From the NCBI GenBank assembly GCA_039111635.1, contig JBCAQO010000138.1:1-23124 (forward strand): a stretch of DNA of 23,124 nt, written 5' to 3'. The notes under the pieces are model-generated. The model ran no database searches. It saw only the letters and a program-made list of their open reading frames with translations, and was not told where the DNA came from. Source of the DNA: Heterobasidion occidentale. Taxonomy: Eukaryota > Basidiomycota > Agaricomycetes > Russulales > Bondarzewiaceae. Below, one piece after another: positions 1 to 11,597 of the stretch; the stretch's first letter is position 1; each line of letters opens with the position of its first letter. Position numbers and translations under genes: made by a program.

Positions 1-1982
1 TCCGCTCGCTGATGCTCGCGCGCGCAGGTACAAGTTCCAGTCCTCGCTCGGCGCGTTCGAGGACAAGACCGCGACGCTCTCCGACGCGGACACCGTCTGG
101 GCCGACGTGCGCACATGCCGATGGCGAGGCGATCGACAAGCTCATGGCCGACTTCAACCGCTTCATGGCCGACAACGCGGGCTTCAAGGGGTGCGTGCGC
201 GCGCGCGAGCCTCCGTCCCGTGCCCTCTTCTCTCTGCTGATCTGTTCGCTTCTCATCCGATCTCGTCGTCGTCATCGTCGCGCGGCTGAGGGCGCTCTAG
301 GGAGGGCGCGGCGACGCTGAACGACATGAAAGACATGCTCGCGAGCCTCCCGCAGTACCAGGAACAGCGCGAAAAGGTCCGTCGCGTACCTCCCGCCGCA
401 CCCCACACTGACTCGCACCCGCACCCGCGTCCCGCGCGCAGTTCTCGCTGCACCTAAACATGGCCCAGGAGTGCATGGACATCTTCGAGCGCGACAAGCT
501 GCCCGCCGTCGCCACCGTCGAGCAGGTACCGTCCCGCATCGTCCCTTGCCCCGATGTGCTGGCCTGCTGACCGACCGACGCCCGCGCCGCGTTGCTCCCC
601 GAAAGAACTGCTCGACGGGCGTCACCGCGGACGGCAAGTCGCCGAAGCACCTCGTCGAGGAGATGGTGCCGCTGCTGGACAGCCGCGAGGTCATGTCCGT
701 CGCTCCTCCTCTCCCCATCTCCCCCCCCCCCCTTCCGCTCGCTCGCTGACCGCGTCCCCCCGCCGCCAGCAACGCGAACAAGGTGCGCATCATCGCGCTC
801 TACATCCAGTATCGCGAGGGCGTCCCCGACGAGGACCGCCGCCGGCTGTACCAGCACGCGCGCCTCTCGCTCCCCGAACAGGACGCCGTCAACGCCCTCG
901 TCCACCTCGGCGTCCGCATAAGCAGGGTGCGTGCACCCCCTCATCCCCGTGCGCGCGCGCTCACACCACACTCGCACTCGCACGCGCGCGCAGGGCCCCG
1001 GCGACAAAGACATCAAGCGCAAGCTCAAGCACAAAATGTCAAACGAGGAAGAATACGAGCTCTCCCGCTACAAACCCCTCCTCCGCACCGTCCTCGAGGT
1101 GCGCGCGCGCGCCCCTCCCTCCCCTCTCCTCGCCACCTAACCGCGCCCGCAGGAGCACGTCGCCGGCAAGCTCGACCAAGCCCTCTTCCCCTACGTCAAA
1201 GACTACCCCTCCGCCGCACCCCCCACCCCCGCCGGCCGCAGCCTCCGCCAGACCTCCGCCTCCTCCGCCTCCTCCCCGGCGGCGGCGCCGCGGTGCCCGC
1301 GGACCTCCCTCCGCAGCGCGAAGCCCAGCTGGCACCGCGCCGCGCGCCCCGGCGCCCCGCCCGAGACGCGCGACCGCCTCCTCGTGTTCGTCGCAGGCGG
1401 CATGACCTACTCGGAGATGCGCGAGGCGTACCAGCTCTCGAGCGCGCTCTCCAAGGACATCTACATCGGTGCGCGCGCCTCCGCTCCCTTCTCTCTCTCT
1501 CTCCCGAGGCTCACGCGCTGACGCCGCCCCGCCTCGCACTGCCCGCCTCGCCCTGCCCCGCCCTGCCCTGCCCTGCCCCGCCCTGCCCTGCCCTGCCCTG
1601 CCCTGCCCGATTGTGCGTTCGCACGCCAGGCTCGACGCACACGTTCACCCCGCGCCAGTTCGTCGACGACCTCAAGGTCCTCGAGCTCGGCGGCGTCGGC
1701 TCGCGCGCGCTCCCGAACGGCCTGCGCGACCCGCAGGGCGGCAAGCGCGCGTACCAGGACTACTACGACGAGCTCTACTTCACGCGCGACGCCCCGCCGC
1801 CCGCGCAGCCCCCACCCCAGCAGCAGCAGCAGCAGCGGCAAGCGCCCGCGCCCAAGCTATCGCGCCCAAGCCCCGTGCCGTCGCATGCGGGCAGCGCGGT
1901 CAGCGTCGGCACGGTGTCGTCCGCGGGGCTCGGCAAGGAGGACAAGAAGGACAAGAAGAAGAAGGGCTTGTTCAAGTGGTGA
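1..1982 (+). CDS. sec1: Sec1/Munc18-family protein, 5'-truncated by window edge
   Basis: SM-family proteins clasp syntaxin-type SNAREs and drive fusion of secretory vesicles with the plasma membrane. Exons I assign: 28-190, 301-376, 442-525, 606-694, 770-926, 994-1098, 1153-1468, 1630-1982, all with GT-AG borders and compatible phases. About 447 codons are visible; roughly the first 200-250 residues lie outside the window. Family landmarks include EAIDKLMADFN, LNDMKDMLASLPQYQ, MAQECMDIF, KVRIIALYIQYREGVPDEDR, RYKPLLRTVLE and, near the C terminus, the SM signature VFVAGGMTYSEMREAYQLS followed by KDIYIGSTH and FVDDLKVLELGGVG. A proline/glutamine stretch (CAG run 1818-1835) and a lysine-rich end (KKDKKKKGLFKW) follow. 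The reading frame changes twice between 111 and 126 (see findings). Introns are very GC-rich with GC/CG runs after GT. Family call is firm; Sec1 rather than Sly1 or Vps45 is from motif similarity by memory. Confidence 0.9.
1551..1608. repeat. CCCTG pentanucleotide tandem repeat inside a Sec1 intron
   Basis: Eleven consecutive 5-base units plus CCC are visible. Nine are CCCTG; units 2 and 6 are CCCCG. The array sits in the intron 1469-1629 of the Sec1 gene and accounts for that intron being longer than its neighbours. It is a microsatellite likely to vary in length between strains. Confidence 0.9.
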
Positions 1983-3993
<2,011 letters not shown>

Positions 3994-4110
3994 GGTCGAT
4001 GTCAATACGGAACAGTGGTTGCGGCGTTGCGCCTCTCGAGACGCGTAAGCCAGTGACGCGTCTAGCGATGCATTGCTCTTTATGATCTTTCAAACGCGGC
4101 AGCTATCATC

Positions 4111-4193
4111 GGCCTGGTGGTCTAGTAGTATGATTCCTTCTTAGGGTATTCATCACATGGAGGAGGTCCCGGGTTCAATTCCCGGCCAGGCCC
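4111..4193 (+). tRNA. tRNA-Pro (anticodon AGG) with 11-nt intron
   Basis: The cloverleaf can be folded by eye. Acceptor stem is GGCCTGG (4111-4117) with CCAGGCC (4186-4192), discriminator C at 4193. Anticodon stem is CCTTC (4136-4140) with GGAGG (4159-4163), one G-U pair. Loop is TT-AGG-G then T; the anticodon AGG is 4143-4145. T arm is CCGGG-TTCAATT-CCCGG (4169-4185). The intron TATTCATCACA (4147-4157) lies after position 37, the standard eukaryotic site. The B-box is inside the T arm. Confidence 0.93.
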
Positions 4194-4221
4194 TTACAAT
4201 GAACTTGTATCCGGTTCATTC

Positions 4222-4233
4222 TTTTGCTTTTTT
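4222..4233 (+). terminator. RNA polymerase III oligo-T terminator of tRNA-Pro
   Basis: Two T runs (4222-4225 and 4228-4233) begin 29 bases after the tRNA 3' end, which is the normal position for a Pol III stop signal. They face the + strand, the same as the tRNA. Confidence 0.7.
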
Positions 4234-4554
4234 CCCTCTCGATATCACGCAGTCCACCGTTTGTAGTTTTCCATAATCTTTTCGAGGGATTTGACCATGC
4301 AGGTGAGTCAACGGCTCAACGAAGCGAAAGCTATCAATATAGACCGAACCAACCACCACGCCAAGTTGCGGCGAACTTTATCCGAATACTCATCACGGTG
4401 TCCAACTCCGGTATTCCAAGGAGACTCAGGGGTCAGCCGCACCATAGGTGAGGATCCAAACGTTTTCCAGATTTCAGGGACACATGCATGTCTAGTACAA
4501 TTACAGGATACAGATCAAAGAAAAGCCTGTGGTCGTTCGAATCTAACTGTGGTC
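4234..4554. other. Intergenic gap between tRNA-Pro and F-box gene 3' end
   Basis: No reading frame with coding character or recognisable motif was seen in these 321 bases. The segment should include the 3' UTR of the F-box gene on the minus strand, whose stop codon is at 4557-4555. A T-loop-like string at 4534-4543 does not fold into a tRNA. Confidence 0.5.
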
Positions 4555-5830
4555 CTATACGCTCTTTATTCCATGTCGCCTTGAGCGAACCAGCTTGGCG
4601 AAGATTTCTAGAGCCTGGCGATCGTCCTCTTCACCCAGTACCGGTTCTTTGAGAGCGTCGTACAAGTACCCCGTCCCCTCGATCAGCCGTACGTAGCTGG
4701 AGCGCTCAAGAGTTGTATCTTCATCATCGCGTTCCGGTCGCACATCGAGCGCCGCCAATGCCTGCAGTACCTCAATAAAACGAGTCCAGATCTGCGACCA
4801 TCGGCGCGAGGGCTCTTTGGTGACGATATCAACGGTGATCCTGCACTCGACAAGATGCAGCGCTTTGAGCGTGGATTGGTGCCGGATGATGAAATCCTCG
4901 ACGCCGGTATCCTGGTCAAACAAGATCCTCTTTAACGAGACAGACTTGAGTGCAAGCAATTCCAAGCCTGAAAAGTTGACTGGGGTGTGGGCTCCGACGT
5001 CAGTGCCGCTATGAAGCGTGAACGACGTAAGGGTCGCCGAGAAGGGGGCATGCGAGCTGAGTACACTTGACATCGTGAACTGCCAAAACATCCCATAGTA
5101 GCGATCATATAGATAATCTGTGTCGCCAAGTCCACCCAGAACTGTGATCTGCAGACTCTCTAGTGACTCGAAAGTGCTTTCGAAGCCATATAAGGCTTGT
5201 CTTTCCACTGGGATCAAATTGCGGATGGTGAGAGACTTCAAGTAGGGAAGCTCAGCGATGACAGGGATCAAGCGCCACTGGAGCTGCGTGGGTCTATACA
5301 GTCTGTAACTTGAGGGGTGGAAAACTTCCTTGGAGAAACACGGATAAAACGTCAAAGAAAGCGATTCGAGGGCTGGAAATGCGTGAAGCCGGCTCAAGGA
5401 CATTGTGAGAACGTCCCGTATGTAGTCCATGCGACGTGTCGCCTCTCGAGAATTCTCTGAATCCTCCTCTTCAGAATCTATCTCGGTACATGAGCTCTCC
5501 GTCCACAGAGTGAACACCAGTAGATTACTCACCCAACAGTATGATGGAGCCTCGATGCACACGATACTGATCATGTAGAAAATCGCCACTCTCGTCCACA
5601 TCGCAATGTCGGAAAGTGACTTCTTCAATATGTTGTATAAGCTTTGGACTGCGAGAAACAAGTTCAAACGATTGGGTACTCTTCATGGTATTGGTAACAT
5701 GAACGCGTTGAAACAGATGGGGCGTGGCCAATGCGCAAAACGCCTTGTTTAACACCCGAATCTGTGCCAGGGCCTCGGGGGTCGCCACACCTACAATGGC
5801 CTCGACGAGTTCGATGGGCAAGGCATCCAT
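4555..5830 (-). CDS. F-box domain protein
   Basis: F-box proteins recruit substrates to SCF ubiquitin ligases through Skp1; agaricomycetes carry large, fast-evolving families of them. Two exons, 5830-5533 and 5477-4555, separated by a 55-nt intron with donor GTGAGT; about 406 residues and no frame break. The N terminus, MDALPIELVEAIVGVATPEA followed by LAQIRVLNKAFCALATPHLFQRVHV, is a clear F-box (residues 3-45). The remainder is leucine-rich with irregular repeats (FPALESLSLTFYP, LPYLKSLTIRNL, FESLESLQITVLGGLG, LKALHLVECRI), consistent with a degenerate LRR-like solenoid. An acidic stretch (DSEEEDSE) directly follows the splice junction. The DUF7330-like gene lies 250 bases upstream on the same strand. 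The target is unknown. Confidence 0.85.
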
Positions 5831-6080
5831 GACGCTGCAGTGCTCAACCTGGACGGCTGGAGGAAGTCAGATTGTGGATGCGAGCCACCGACGATGGAGA
5901 CTAAAAAGACAAAGAGCGGATTTGAAGGTAAGCGAGGTTAATCCCACGGAGAAGCGTGTCTTTTCCCACGATTACGGCAGTCAGAGAAGAGAAAAAGATG
6001 TTACAATACATGTCGGAACAACAAAGCCAGGCTTCCACATGAGGACAATCAAGACACGGGGAACAAATAGCACTTGTAGA

Positions 6081-7157
6081 TCAGAGGGGCGCGGCTTGTG
6101 AAAGGTCGACATGGTCCATCGAAAATAGCCCTTCAAGCTTCTTCCACAAACTCATTTCTGGGACCGGCGCCGTGTCCTGACCACTCAAACCCACACACAG
6201 ATTTCCGCTGCGAGAGTACAGCTGGCCGTGGTCCGATAGTATGGAGTCGGAGGGAGACGTTTCGATGGCTCCAACGAGGATGAGCAGTCGATCGTCTGTA
6301 GCCTTGAGGATGCGTGCCGTCTTGGCGAGGGATGGGAGGATATCCATTCTACCACGACGAGAGCTAAGCTCGATCATGCCCTTAAAATTATGGGGGAGGA
6401 GAACGATGATGTTGCCTATGATGTAGCATCAATCTATGAGAGACAGATTTCGCGAGCACAACGCAAATCCAGCACAGAACTCACCTCGTCGAGAATAAGC
6501 GTCGATGTCGACATATCTCTCCGGGCCCTTCTGGAACTACGGTTGGACGTGAGAATATGCTCACTTCCGTGTACAGGAGATACTTACCACGTCAATGTGC
6601 ATGTTACCAGTGCGGGTTGTCATCCGCACCAGTGCCTTCGGAAACTCCAGAGATGTACCTGAGAGCGCCAGGCTCGCGCGTATAGCACCGTGTCTAGAGC
6701 TGAAGGCGACGTTGGGAGGAAGGTCGGAAGCTCTTCTGAACCTTCTCGATATACGACCGATACGATCTTGAGAGGATGGACGGGGAAGAGAAGGATCGAT
6801 ATGCCATGTCCCTGTAGCAAGATCAAGTTGTGACTGGATGTATGATGAAAAGGGGCGCACCTGAGATATCATTGCGGCGCGTTGTGAAGACTACGTCGTT
6901 CATGAGTGGACCATCCTGGTATTTGTGCGCGGTAGACGTTATTGAAGCCATGGACGAAGACCTGTTCACTAGGTTTGCATTGACCGCCCAGTGATACGAG
7001 GGAGGTGCATCTCCCTTCACAAGTTGAGGATCGTCCTGTCAAGATATTGGGGTTCAAGCAGTTCATGAAACAGCGTGCTATGGCATTTGCAGGTTCTACG
7101 CACGACAGTGGGCGAGGCTCCTCCTTGCGCGGATTGCTGGGTTTTCTCGACTATCAT
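6081..7157 (-). CDS. DUF7330-like protein
   Basis: Five exons, 7157-7104, 7035-6861, 6811-6588, 6536-6485 and 6415-6081, join in phase to give about 279 residues. The N terminus contains a proline-rich DAPPSY segment, then GTWHIDPSLPRP, and then repeated short beta-strand units built on a Ser-x-x-Gly pattern (SSRHGAIRASLAL, TTRTGNMHIDV, YSRRGNIIVLLP, LSSRRGRMDILP, LSDHGQLYSRSGN). This is the arrangement I associate with basidiomycete DUF7330 proteins, which are predicted to be beta-rich; function is not established. No signal peptide or membrane segment is apparent. A TATA-like element (7210-7218) lies about 53 bases upstream of the ATG. The domain name is from memory of the family, so treat it as probable. 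The two innermost exons depend on splice sites chosen by phase and motif continuity. Confidence 0.72.
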
Positions 7158-7209
7158 GCTGGTCTCTGATCAACAAGGCAGGATGAGAGCAATCCATGGC
7201 GCAGGGTTA

Positions 7210-7218
7210 CATATATAG
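7210..7218 (-). promoter_or_regulatory. TATA-like element between divergent genes
   Basis: CATATATAG reads as a TATA-like box on either strand. It is 53 bases upstream of the minus-strand DUF7330-like ATG (7157) and about 220 bases upstream of the plus-strand ATG at 7437. The spacing fits the minus-strand gene better. Confidence 0.45.
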
Positions 7219-7436
7219 GGGTGGTGCTGCGGGACTGAGGCATGCAGCATAGCCATCCGTTCAGTTCGTGCATGTGAGCAGATGTGAGCGTGCCGGGCGT
7301 GCGTCATGGCGCGGCACCGGCCGTGCTTGCACTGCCGCTTTGCGCTTGCAACTTGGCCTTAACGGCAGCGAATTCTCCTCGGTGGGCTCGCCCGCTGTCC
7401 AATCATTTAGAAATACACCTCTCGTCTTCAGCGAAC

Positions 7437-9846
7437 ATGGTTCATTCAGCATCGCAGAATCTTGACATCTCCTCGCCCGACCTAGAACCTCAACTCTTGT
7501 TTCCGCCATCCGCAAAGATCTCTTCTAGCAGTTCTACGGCCAGCTTTGATATCCGCGCTATTCCTGGCCTTGACGAGTATCCTTCGCTTCCGTCTCAATC
7601 TTCGAGTTTCAAGTGTCTTCCATCGCCTGATTACGACGGCGTTTTCGCTGGAGAGTTGCCCCCGTGCCCTCTTGTGGCCAGAGAAGTAGCACCTCGGTTG
7701 TCTTTGGTGGACGCAGATGCTGGCTTGCTGATACCGATAAGGAAAGGTTCGGAGATAAATCAACCTGGAGGTGTTCTCGTGTCTTCTTTGACTCGCGCGC
7801 GCTCGTCTCTCATGCCTGAGAGCGATCGTGACTTGGAACGATGGAGGGTGCGTGCACATCTTTGATTCATTCGCGTGCTTCGTTTGACGGGCTCTGAGGG
7901 CTTCCAGAATGGCATCAAATACCTCAGTCAAGTGAGCGTTGCGTCGAGGACATCCGCACTATCTTGCTCCTCTCTTTGTGCATCTCCATCTGGCCTCAAT
8001 ATGGAAGCATTCAACGCTCTTGAATATTCTAATGCTGGAACAAGCTTGTCTCATGGCTCTTCACACCAACATAACATACCCTCTGCCATCGAATGCTCAT
8101 CTCATGCGCTAGATACATCGATGAGCAGTGATGGTTCCCGCAGCCAATGGTCTCTGCTCGTCTCTGCGACCGATCGCGAACTATGCTTACAGCTTGGCGA
8201 ATCTACCGTCGACATCCATCGACTTGGGATATCTCTACTCGCTGATATGGACAGGATCGATGCGAACGTGGCTATTTTGAACGAGCTCCGACAGCTGAAC
8301 GTTCCGGAAATCAGGATATCGACTTCGACCTGCACGCTGCCGCAGTCCCCTTCTTCCAGAGGTGGATCTCCTTCCCCAGACAAGCCTATTCTTCTCGCTA
8401 CGCGCCGGGGTCGGAACCTACCTGCCCCATTAACTCTGAAGCTGGCAGAACCACCTGAGATTGACTCGTATCCTGGAATACCCACTGCGTTCAGAGGCTC
8501 TCCCTTGGATCACTCCCCACGATTCTCTCTGCAGGGCGACCGGAGTGTCTCGCCCATCCCGGTTAGCGACATGATCGGGAACCTCAGGTCACAAATTGCC
8601 AACCTCACGCTCCCTTCTCCTCAGGACCCCAGGTCTTTCGAACCGCCGCCGTTGCCGCTGCCCTCTCGCTCTCCCCCGCTCTCGCCTGAAGATGAATGGG
8701 CATTCGCTCAGGATCTCTTAGCTCAGTACGGCGCTCTTGCTATACCTCGACCATCCATCGGGACCAATCTCGATGCTGTTGCATCCGTAGACGACGATCA
8801 GGATCTTCAGCCCTCATCTAAGGGCCGGCAACGATCTTCTGCTCCAGGCTCTCTCACTCGTCGACCACTCGAAGCTCAATCTCAGACATACACTCGTAAA
8901 CCCTCTCGGATCGATCCGCCCCACACGGCGGGCCAGGGAAAGCGCCATTCAGAACGGGTTCTTATCGATGCACGACGCCCACAGTCTACCCCCGCCACTT
9001 CAACCAGTGTTCCGGCTCCCATGTCTGTTCCACTTTCTCCGCACACCGATCGGCATCTGGGGCCTCGCGTGCTTGCGCCTTCCACACCCGTGACGCCCGC
9101 GTTTATGGGGTCGGACCCCGCACGCGATGCGCCTACACCCAGGAAGATTCACGGGATTCTGAAACGCGCGAAGAGTGTCCACTTCGCACCGCCCCGCTAA
9201 AGACGGCGGGGACGATTCCGCAGACAGGACGCCAACTCAAGAACCATTGAAGACTACATCACCAACCTGGCAGCCATCGCCGCTCAGGGAGTGTTTCACC
9301 AATGCAGACAACGCGATTACCACGACACGCCTCGCCGATGTTATTGTCCTGGGTAATGGGGACAGCGCCTCGGCATATACTACCCTCCCCCATCTTACCA
9401 CACCCGATCATCGCCGCCCGCAAGCCCATCATACGCCGCAAACCCAGAAAGACAACTTTTCCGGAGCCGGAGTCGGTCCCTTTGTCAACCAATTGAACCG
9501 TTCAGATATCACCACCGTTGTCTCTCCCGGACGGGTCCCTGCCGCCTCGGCTAAGGTCCCCAAAGGCTCACGGTCCGTGTCCCCTCAGCTCCACCGCAAG
9601 GCCAAGGGGCTGCGCTCCCGAAAGGGCTCGATGGCGTCTGCGGAAAAGGAGAACAAGCGGTCGCCGTTTCGCATCTCGTTGGGGACCGCGTCAATCGGTA
9701 CGCCGCAGTGTGACCGGAGGAACGAGAACGAGGCCCGGCGCGACAGTGAGGGTGCAACTCAGAGTGCGGGCGGCCAGACCCTACAAAAGGGTAGACGTCG
9801 GTCAACGCCATTAAAGTCGTTGTTAACGTTGAAGCGCCTCCGGTGA
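7437..9846 (+). CDS. Long Ser/Pro-rich protein of unknown function
   Basis: I do not recognise a named family. The first in-frame ATG is 7437 (context GCGAACATGG). Exon 1 is 7437-7847; an intron of 51 or 60 nt follows (acceptor after 7898 or 7907, both in frame). Exon 2 runs to 9846, giving roughly 780 residues. The N-terminal part carries an ordered-looking block (SATDRELCLQLGESTVDIHR, then LGISLLADMDRIDANVAILNEL, about 8158-8290). The rest is disordered: many SP/TP sites, proline runs (PPPLPLPSRSPPLSPED), basic patches (KIHGILKRAKSVHFAPP; KENKRSPFRISL) and the basic end LLTLKRLR. This resembles fungal phospho-regulated nuclear or cytoskeletal proteins, which is inference only. The frame shifts by one base at a C4 run (9192-9195): the upstream frame stops at 9198-9200 while coding character continues in the next frame to 9846. 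Confidence 0.7.
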
Positions 9847-11597
9847 TTGTCAATTATCCGACCATTGGTTTTTTTGTGTGATGGAATGGGAGTTGGACGT
9901 TGGACACTTGTCAGTTTTATTTCGCACATGTAATCTATTGTACGTAGGCATCAACCATCAAGCTACCTATTTTTTGTACTGTGTGAGACCAAAAACGAAA
10001 CTTTAACGTCATGACAGTGAAAAGTGGTTGGAACGAATCAGGTGAAGCTCTACTTTGCGGATGAAAGGCACAAATGCGCAAGGGGAATTGTAGAGCTTCT
10101 CATGTAACTCACAACTTTCATCGTGGTTCATTTGTTTGGGCGACCCGTGATATATGATGCGCCGCAGGGGCCTTGTCTGGACTCACTCGTGGTAAACAAA
10201 TTTTCAGCCAGATCAGGAGAGGGGATTCTAGACCGAGTAATGAAAAGTGACACTTGACGGAGCGCGCATGGGGCAGTGGACCTCGCAAGCGGAAATATTA
10301 TTTTTGTTGGGGCATGTCAGCGACCCAAATCAATCAGAAACAAACCGCCATATTCCCGAACGACACAGGACCACGCAATGGCAGCCAGGGCTTTCACATC
10401 CTGTCCAGTGAGCCGGGAAAAAAATTGTGAAACGCAGAAGTCATACCGATTGCACCACCGATGTGTACCCGAGTACTTCCTAGAACGCACGAACGTCAAA
10501 ATCGGGCTATCACTGGGTGAAAGATTATGCTGCGAACCAGTCAGAATTTAGTGGCGAACCGCGGATGTTCCTCATGGGGGCCCCATGTAAGGCAAGCTCC
10601 TCCCCTATGGCCTGCGCGCTAAGAGTACAGGATCACGAGGTTCGATACTCTCGGGCCACAAAGGCGGCCGAGAAGTGGACTCGCCCCTTCTATGTTGAGA
10701 AAAGGTGCTTCAGCCTGCTGCTACGCATGTAATGCACGAGGTTTTGGAAAACATCCTGGAGGCAGCCTTGTGATCACTTCTTTTCAAGGGGCCTGAATAA
10801 ATAAATCACCTTATCGCTCCCTCCGGCGCAAATGAAGAGTGTGCGTTTGTCAATGTGATGAGAGCAAAGGATATTGCCTCCATGTTTCGGTTGTCAGTAT
10901 ATTGTCGAGGAAACGGTGATTGGGGGCACTTTTCATCATCTTCCCATGCTCCGAATAGGATTTCATGCAGTGGAGGACGCCTAATAAGCGTGAATTGTCC
11001 TTCTATCGGAAGAATCTGTGAGCTCAAGGAGAACATTCACAATTTTGGATCTCCATCTGCATCATGCCTTCCGTAATGAAGAGGGGGATCCAAACGAAAC
11101 TCTGTAACGCGGAGTTAGTGACAGCGAAACGATGAGAAAGCTTGTTGATAATTAGATCCAGAATGAAGGATGTTCATGAGCGCTTGGCCCATCTGCCCTG
11201 CGATATGTGAGCATTCCTAGATCTAGAAAGACCATCGCTGCTCATTCGCAAGTACTGGTGATAGATGGGCATCTGCAAGATGATGAGGACGGAGAATATT
11301 CTGAACATCGCGGAATGTGAACTTTGCACCGCCACCATGAATGAAGTCCGCCATCTCAACTCGAGCCACACTCGCCGCCGCACCCCATTGAGCGCACAAC
11401 AGCGTCTGGGCAACGTGAATCTTCACTTCTCCCAATGCCGCGAGGAATACCCAACATCAAGCGCGATGACACGCAGGGCATGCGCTACACGGGCTTCCAT
11501 GTACCACTGCAGTCAGTAACACGCGTTGTCATGTATCCATTGGAGAGCCGTTCACCATAAACGTGTAACCGATCGCGACAGGCCGAACCCAAAGCAC
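9847..11597. other. 1.75-kb intergenic region without a supportable gene
   Basis: Short reading frames occur on both strands, but none has a recognisable motif, convincing codon pattern or splice structure. The first part should contain the 3' UTR of the Ser/Pro-rich gene and the last few hundred bases the Arp8 promoter. A T-loop-like GGTTCGATAC at 10639 was checked and has no matching stems. Confidence 0.45.

Noticed and set aside
297..1539. Long minus-strand open frames (297-1034 and 1039-1539) opposite the Sec1 exons
   Set aside because: They are antisense shadows in very GC-rich DNA, where stop codons are rare; the plus strand holds the recognisable Sec1 protein with matching introns.
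4140..4147. TTAGGG string that might suggest a telomeric repeat
   Set aside because: It is a single copy and forms the anticodon loop of the tRNA-Pro gene.
4530..4550. GTTCGAATC resembling a tRNA T loop / B box
   Set aside because: The flanks do not pair as a T stem and no acceptor or anticodon stem is found around it.
7284..7436. Upstream extension of the Ser/Pro-rich gene to 7284
   Set aside because: The frame begins with GTG, not ATG; the first in-frame ATG with good context is at 7437.
10595..10665. GGTTCGATAC resembling a second tRNA T loop
   Set aside because: The T stem has mismatches and no anticodon or acceptor stem can be placed.
9847..11597. Possible mobile element in the large intergenic gap
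   Set aside because: No terminal repeats, transposase or reverse transcriptase motifs were seen on either strand.
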